This document shows, one piece after another, positions 60,601-64,000 of a stretch of 64,000 nt of DNA. Numbering within the stretch: the first letter of the stretch is position 1; the number at the start of each line of letters is the position of its first letter. The stretch spans positions 1-64,000 of the forward strand of contig DAOSUS010000008.1 of NCBI GenBank assembly GCA_035378955.1. The letters are read 5' to 3'. A program made the position numbers and the translations under genes. Origin of the DNA: Candidatus Hydrogenedens sp. (GTDB taxonomy: Bacteria > Hydrogenedentota > Hydrogenedentia > Hydrogenedentales > Hydrogenedentaceae). Below the pieces are notes generated by a model. That model saw only the letters and a program-made list of their open reading frames with translations, did not search any database and had not been told where the DNA came from.

Positions 60601-62376
60601 ATGCATCCATTTCGCACACATAACTGTAATCAATTAAGAAAATCCGATGTTGGTAAGGTAGTAAAACTATCAGGTTGGGTACATACAAAACGAGACCATG
60701 GAGGAGTTATTTTTATTGATTTGCGTGACCATTATGGAATTACACAAATAGTTGTAAATCCAGACCGTCCTTTTTTCTCGGAGGTAGAAACTGTAAGAAA
60801 TGAAAGTGTAATTACTATTGAAGGGGAAGTTGTTGCTCGAACCCCTGAAACAGTTAATCCAAATATTGATACTGGCGAAATTGAAGTGGTTGCAACCAGT
60901 TTCCTTCTGGAATCTGCCTGTGAACAATTGCCTTTCCCTGTTAATAAAGAAATAGATGCGCCCGAAGAACTTCGATTAGAATACCGATTTTTAGACCTCC
61001 GGAGAAATACCCTTCATAAAAATATTATGTTGCGTACTCAATTGGCAAAACTTGTTAGAGAACACCTTATTTCTCGCGGTTTTAATGAATTTCATACACC
61101 TATCCTTACAAGTTCCTCACCAGAAGGTGCTCGTGATTTCCTTGTGCCCAGTCGAATATATCCAGGGCAATTTTACGCACTACCTCAGGCTCCTCAGCAA
61201 TTTAAACAATTATTAATGATTTCGGGTTTTGATAGATATTTCCAGATAGCCCCCTGTTTTCGTGATGAAGATTCCCGTGCAGACCGTAGCCCTGGGGAAT
61301 TCTACCAGATAGATATTGAAATGTCGTTTGTTACTCAGGAAGATATTTTTGACGAACTTGAATTATTAATGGTTCGTATATTTAAAGAACTCTCAAATAA
61401 AAATATTATCTGGGAAAAATTTCCACGAATTCCCTACCGAGAGGCTATGGAAAAATATGGTACCGATAAGCCTGATTTGCGTTATGGATTAGAAATGCAT
61501 GATTGCACAGATATTTTTGCACATTCAGACCTTAAGGTTTTCAGTGCACAGGTGGCTACTGGAGGGGTTATCAAGGTAATTCATTTACCTCATGCAGACC
61601 AACAACCTCGAAAATTCTTTGATGATGCAGAAGAATATGCAAAAAGCGAAGGTGCAAAAGGTTTAGCATGGCTTATCCTAAAAGAAGGTGATTTCAAAGG
61701 TCCTATAGCGAAATTCATGAAAGAAGAAGAGAAAAAAGCCCTTATACAAAAACTTCAGATGAATGAGGGCGATGCCGTTTTCTTTGGGGCAGGTTCCAGA
61801 AATGAAACCAATACACTTATGGGTAAGGTTCGCACATATCTTGCTCGTCAATTGAATATGATAGATTCTAATCAAGTAGCCTTCTGCTGGATTGTGGATT
61901 TCCCTATGTTCGAATGGAATGAGGAAGAAAAACATTACGATTTCTCTCATAACCCATTTTCTATGCCTCAAGGTGGAATGGATGTATTACTCAACAAAAA
62001 CCCGCTGGATATATTGGCATACCAGTACGACATCGTTTGCAATGGAGTGGAACTTTCTTCCGGTGCTATTCGTAACCATAAGCCAGAAATTATGTTAAAA
62101 GCATTTGAAATTGTTGGTTATCCTCCTGAAGTTGTTAAAAATAAATTTCCAGCATTATGGAAAGCATTTCATTACGGAGCTCCTCCTCACGGAGGTATAG
62201 CCCCTGGTTTTGACCGAATATTAATGCTTTTGACAGACTCCCCCAATATTCGTGAAGTGATTGCCTTCCCACTAAATCAAAAAGCACGCGACCTTCTTAT
62301 GGGCGCACCCAGTGAGGTTACACCAAAACAACTTCAAGAACTGCATATTACTATCGTCCCCCCTAAAAATAAGTAA
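60601..62376 (+). CDS. aspS: Aspartyl-tRNA synthetase
   Basis: A bacterial-type AspRS of 591 residues: the OB-fold anticodon domain (GKVVKLSGWVHTKRDHGGVIF), class II motif 1 and the flipping loop (SSPEGARDFLVPSR), motif 2 (FRDEDSRADRSPGEFYQIDIEM), the bacterial GAD insertion (~290-420) and motif 3 (GIAPGFDRILMLL). It charges tRNA-Asp. AGGAG lies ten bases before the ATG. It diverges from argC and converges, 6 bases apart, with the radical SAM gene on the other strand. Confidence 0.97.
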   Translation: MHPFRTHNCNQLRKSDVGKVVKLSGWVHTKRDHGGVIFIDLRDHYGITQIVVNPDRPFFSEVETVRNESVITIEGEVVARTPETVNPNIDTGEIEVVATSFLLESACEQLPFPVNKEIDAPEELRLEYRFLDLRRNTLHKNIMLRTQLAKLVREHLISRGFNEFHTPILTSSSPEGARDFLVPSRIYPGQFYALPQAPQQFKQLLMISGFDRYFQIAPCFRDEDSRADRSPGEFYQIDIEMSFVTQEDIFDELELLMVRIFKELSNKNIIWEKFPRIPYREAMEKYGTDKPDLRYGLEMHDCTDIFAHSDLKVFSAQVATGGVIKVIHLPHADQQPRKFFDDAEEYAKSEGAKGLAWLILKEGDFKGPIAKFMKEEEKKALIQKLQMNEGDAVFFGAGSRNETNTLMGKVRTYLARQLNMIDSNQVAFCWIVDFPMFEWNEEEKHYDFSHNPFSMPQGGMDVLLNKNPLDILAYQYDIVCNGVELSSGAIRNHKPEIMLKAFEIVGYPPEVVKNKFPALWKAFHYGAPPHGGIAPGFDRILMLLTDSPNIREVIAFPLNQKARDLLMGAPSEVTPKQLQELHITIVPPKNK

Positions 62377-62382
62377 GGTAGG

Positions 62383-63171
62383 TCATTTACATAAACAAAA
62401 AGGCGAGTTCTTTTCTCTCCAGACCTCGCTTCCTATTTTTATATGGTCTTCCTCAACCCAGAAAAAATCTACTTCTTTTGATAACTGCATATTCGGTCTT
62501 CGATAAACAAAAAATGGCAGGTCGCGTTTTTTTATTTCTTCTGTTTTATCGAAGTATTCATTTTTAGAGATATTCAGCATATCTGCATTTTTAAATCCAT
62601 TCCTTCCCAGAGGCAGAAAACGATATAAATGCCATGCATGAATCTTCGCTCCTTTTTCCCATAAATGAAGTAAAAAAGCAGTTATCTCATTTAACATATC
62701 TAAATTTATTTTGCAAACAACGGTAGAAACAGTAAAAGGAATTCCCTTTTCTGTTAAATATTTCAACCTTTGCTTTATTAAATCGTAGTGTTTTCGAAAA
62801 CCTTTTCGCAGATAATTATGAACCTGAGGATTATTTGAATCAAGAGGTAGAACATATCGGTCAGCATTCAAGTTTTCTATCACATTAGGAGTTAAACCAA
62901 CCCCATTTGTTCCTACTTGAGTATGAAGACCCATTGTTTTTGCTAAATTTATTGAATGGGATAAAGGATATTTCCATTGCAAAGGTTCTCCTCCACCAAA
63001 AACAACACTTTCCATTTCTCGCCCTTTAACTATTTCCAGGACTTTTTCTACCTGTTTCGGCGTCATTTCTGATAGGGTATTTTCTGTAATACAGAATAGG
63101 CAACTCATGGAACAGGCACCATGAAACATAATTACTCCTACCCTGCGATGTTGAATATTTATTTCTTGCAT
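62383..63171 (-). CDS. Radical SAM protein
   Basis: A compact 262-residue radical SAM protein: C20-x3-C24-x2-C27 in HGACSMSCLFCITE, then VVFGGGEPLQW (GGE motif), VGTNGVGL, YVLPLDSNNPQVHN and FTVSTVVCKIN. The C-terminus has no extra Cys cluster region of the SPASM kind. It resembles activase or MoaA-like singles whose targets are unknown. It starts 3 bases after the coiled-coil protein gene and is therefore co-transcribed with it, which may be its target or partner. Confidence 0.87.
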   Translation of the reverse strand: MQEINIQHRRVGVIMFHGACSMSCLFCITENTLSEMTPKQVEKVLEIVKGREMESVVFGGGEPLQWKYPLSHSINLAKTMGLHTQVGTNGVGLTPNVIENLNADRYVLPLDSNNPQVHNYLRKGFRKHYDLIKQRLKYLTEKGIPFTVSTVVCKINLDMLNEITAFLLHLWEKGAKIHAWHLYRFLPLGRNGFKNADMLNISKNEYFDKTEEIKKRDLPFFVYRRPNMQLSKEVDFFWVEEDHIKIGSEVWREKNSPFCLCK

Positions 63172-63174
63172 GTT

Positions 63175-64000
63175 TTACTTCATCCGAACTGCTGATATGG
63201 CAAATCTCAATCCTGTAAAAATTTCAAAAAACAATACTCCTGGTATATAAAACATCTTTTGCCATCGAAATCTTCCAATAGATAAATCATGTTTTAATCC
63301 TATCCACCAACGATTAATTTTTCTTCGATGGGCAACTGATTTTATCATTATTTCTTCGTAACTACAAATTATCTTCTTCTTTACCAGGGAATCAAATCGG
63401 ATTAAGTTTTCAAAATTAGGTACACAGGACTTGAAACTGTTTACCTGTTCTTTTAACCCACTTAATTGCTGTTCCAACTTTCTCTGTATTTTACGATTCA
63501 TCTGTCCCGATGTTTGGGATAATTGTAATAGCAACTCGTTGGTCTTTTGAATAATTTGTTCATACTCCTGAGATACAAATTGGGCATATTGATTGGACTG
63601 CAATATTTGTATTAAATGGGCACGAATTTCCTGAAGATAAGAATAAGCAGAGGCTAAAGAGTCCCTTTTCTCTTTCAACTGTTTCCGTGTTAATAACCAT
63701 ATTTCCTGATATTCATAAAATACCTGCATAATTACTTTAACTTGATTAACAAAATCTTTTATTCTTCTGTGTAAAAAAGCACCGATACTTTCCATTTCCA
63801 TTGTTTGACGACGCTCCTTCCGCCCCTTTTTTCTTAAAAATCCCATACTCATAGGATGATTGCTTAATAGAGTAGAATAGCGATTCCACAAGGTCAACCA
63901 AAAAGCATTCCAGTACTGTTCCGGCGGGCAACGAAGTAATATATCAATAATATTGTCTTTGGAATAAAAAAGGGACCATGCTTTTAGCCATGATTTTTTT
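63175..64000 (-). CDS. Coiled-coil protein of unknown function (5' end outside window)
   Basis: The frame is open to the right window edge and reads coding-like there (e.g. CPPEQYWNAFW), so the true start lies beyond 64000; the TTG at 63897 is not the start. The visible ~274 residues are rich in Gln, Lys and Glu with long predicted helices (QLSGLKEQVNSFK; QIIQKTNELLLQLSQ). A mildly hydrophobic segment near the end (MFYIPGVLFFEIFTGLRFAISAV) may be a membrane or lipid-contact helix. Family not recognised. A radical SAM gene follows after 3 bases. Confidence 0.75.
   Translation of the reverse strand, partial: KKSWLKAWSLFYSKDNIIDILLRCPPEQYWNAFWLTLWNRYSTLLSNHPMSMGFLRKKGRKERRQTMEMESIGAFLHRRIKDFVNQVKVIMQVFYEYQEIWLLTRKQLKEKRDSLASAYSYLQEIRAHLIQILQSNQYAQFVSQEYEQIIQKTNELLLQLSQTSGQMNRKIQRKLEQQLSGLKEQVNSFKSCVPNFENLIRFDSLVKKKIICSYEEIMIKSVAHRRKINRWWIGLKHDLSIGRFRWQKMFYIPGVLFFEIFTGLRFAISAVRMK

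Overview
The window is an AT-rich, gene-dense bacterial chromosome segment with about 52 protein genes (two cut by the window edges) and no rRNA, tRNA, CRISPR array or insertion sequence that I could find. The gene mix (Tat-exported Gfo/Idh/MocA oxidoreductase, secreted HEAT-repeat protein, membrane glycosyltransferase-TPR fusions, many radical SAM enzymes, RND and Exb/Tol systems of a two-membrane envelope) resembles Planctomycetes/PVC, Hydrogenedentota or Sumerlaeota-type bacteria. That placement is an inference from gene content; no marker gene was compared.

Layout. Positions 1-6,715 (+) hold the C-terminal part of a membrane-TPR protein, a polyprenyl-type family 2 glycosyltransferase, a B12-binding radical SAM enzyme, a secreted glycosidase-like protein and a secreted alpha/beta hydrolase. 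Positions 6,717-20,470 form a surface-polysaccharide locus, almost all on the minus strand. It contains a flippase-like membrane protein, a radical SAM enzyme, a NodU/CmcH carbamoyltransferase, a HisH/HisF/WbpG-type set predicted to make an acetamidino sugar, two GT39-like/TPR proteins and a DegT aminotransferase on the plus strand. Positions 20,538-24,139 hold a 50-residue DUF5989-like membrane protein, an ExbB-TonB pair without ExbD, an STN-like exported protein and a membrane-anchored protein. Positions 24,162-29,775 hold an FHA-GAF-adenylate cyclase, the HEAT protein and the Gfo/Idh/MocA protein. Positions 29,947-37,535 are one RND efflux operon (zinc-binding DGC protein, MarR, adaptor, RND pump, acetyltransferase, TolC) with a visible promoter and a candidate MarR operator.

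Positions 37,739-44,344 (+) contain an AmmeMemoRadiSam cluster: the radical SAM enzyme, a tiny Tat-signal ORF, and an exported MEMO-AMMECR1 fusion. These are followed by a 1185-residue fusion of a spermidine-synthase-like membrane protein, an FMN-binding domain with a flavinylation motif and a NapH/NosR-type iron-sulfur membrane module. This is the most unusual part of the window. Positions 44,427-49,459 carry an ADP-forming acyl-CoA ligase with beta-alpha domain order, a glutamine amidotransferase-like protein, a HAD hydrolase and a secreted EEP nuclease/phosphatase.

Positions 49,563-49,835 form a self-contained unit too short for ordinary ORF calling: promoter, 11-bp inverted repeat, a 31-residue Lys/Ala-rich histone-tail-like gene and a strong terminator. 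Positions 50,140-54,709 encode an acyl-CoA ligase, a TSUP transporter, a second GT2 enzyme and a PP2C phosphatase. Positions 54,714-57,162 are a complete ExbB-ExbD-TonB operon plus a zinc-ribbon membrane protein. Positions 57,233-60,375 are argC-argJ-argB. aspS, a radical SAM protein and a 5'-truncated coiled-coil protein finish the window.
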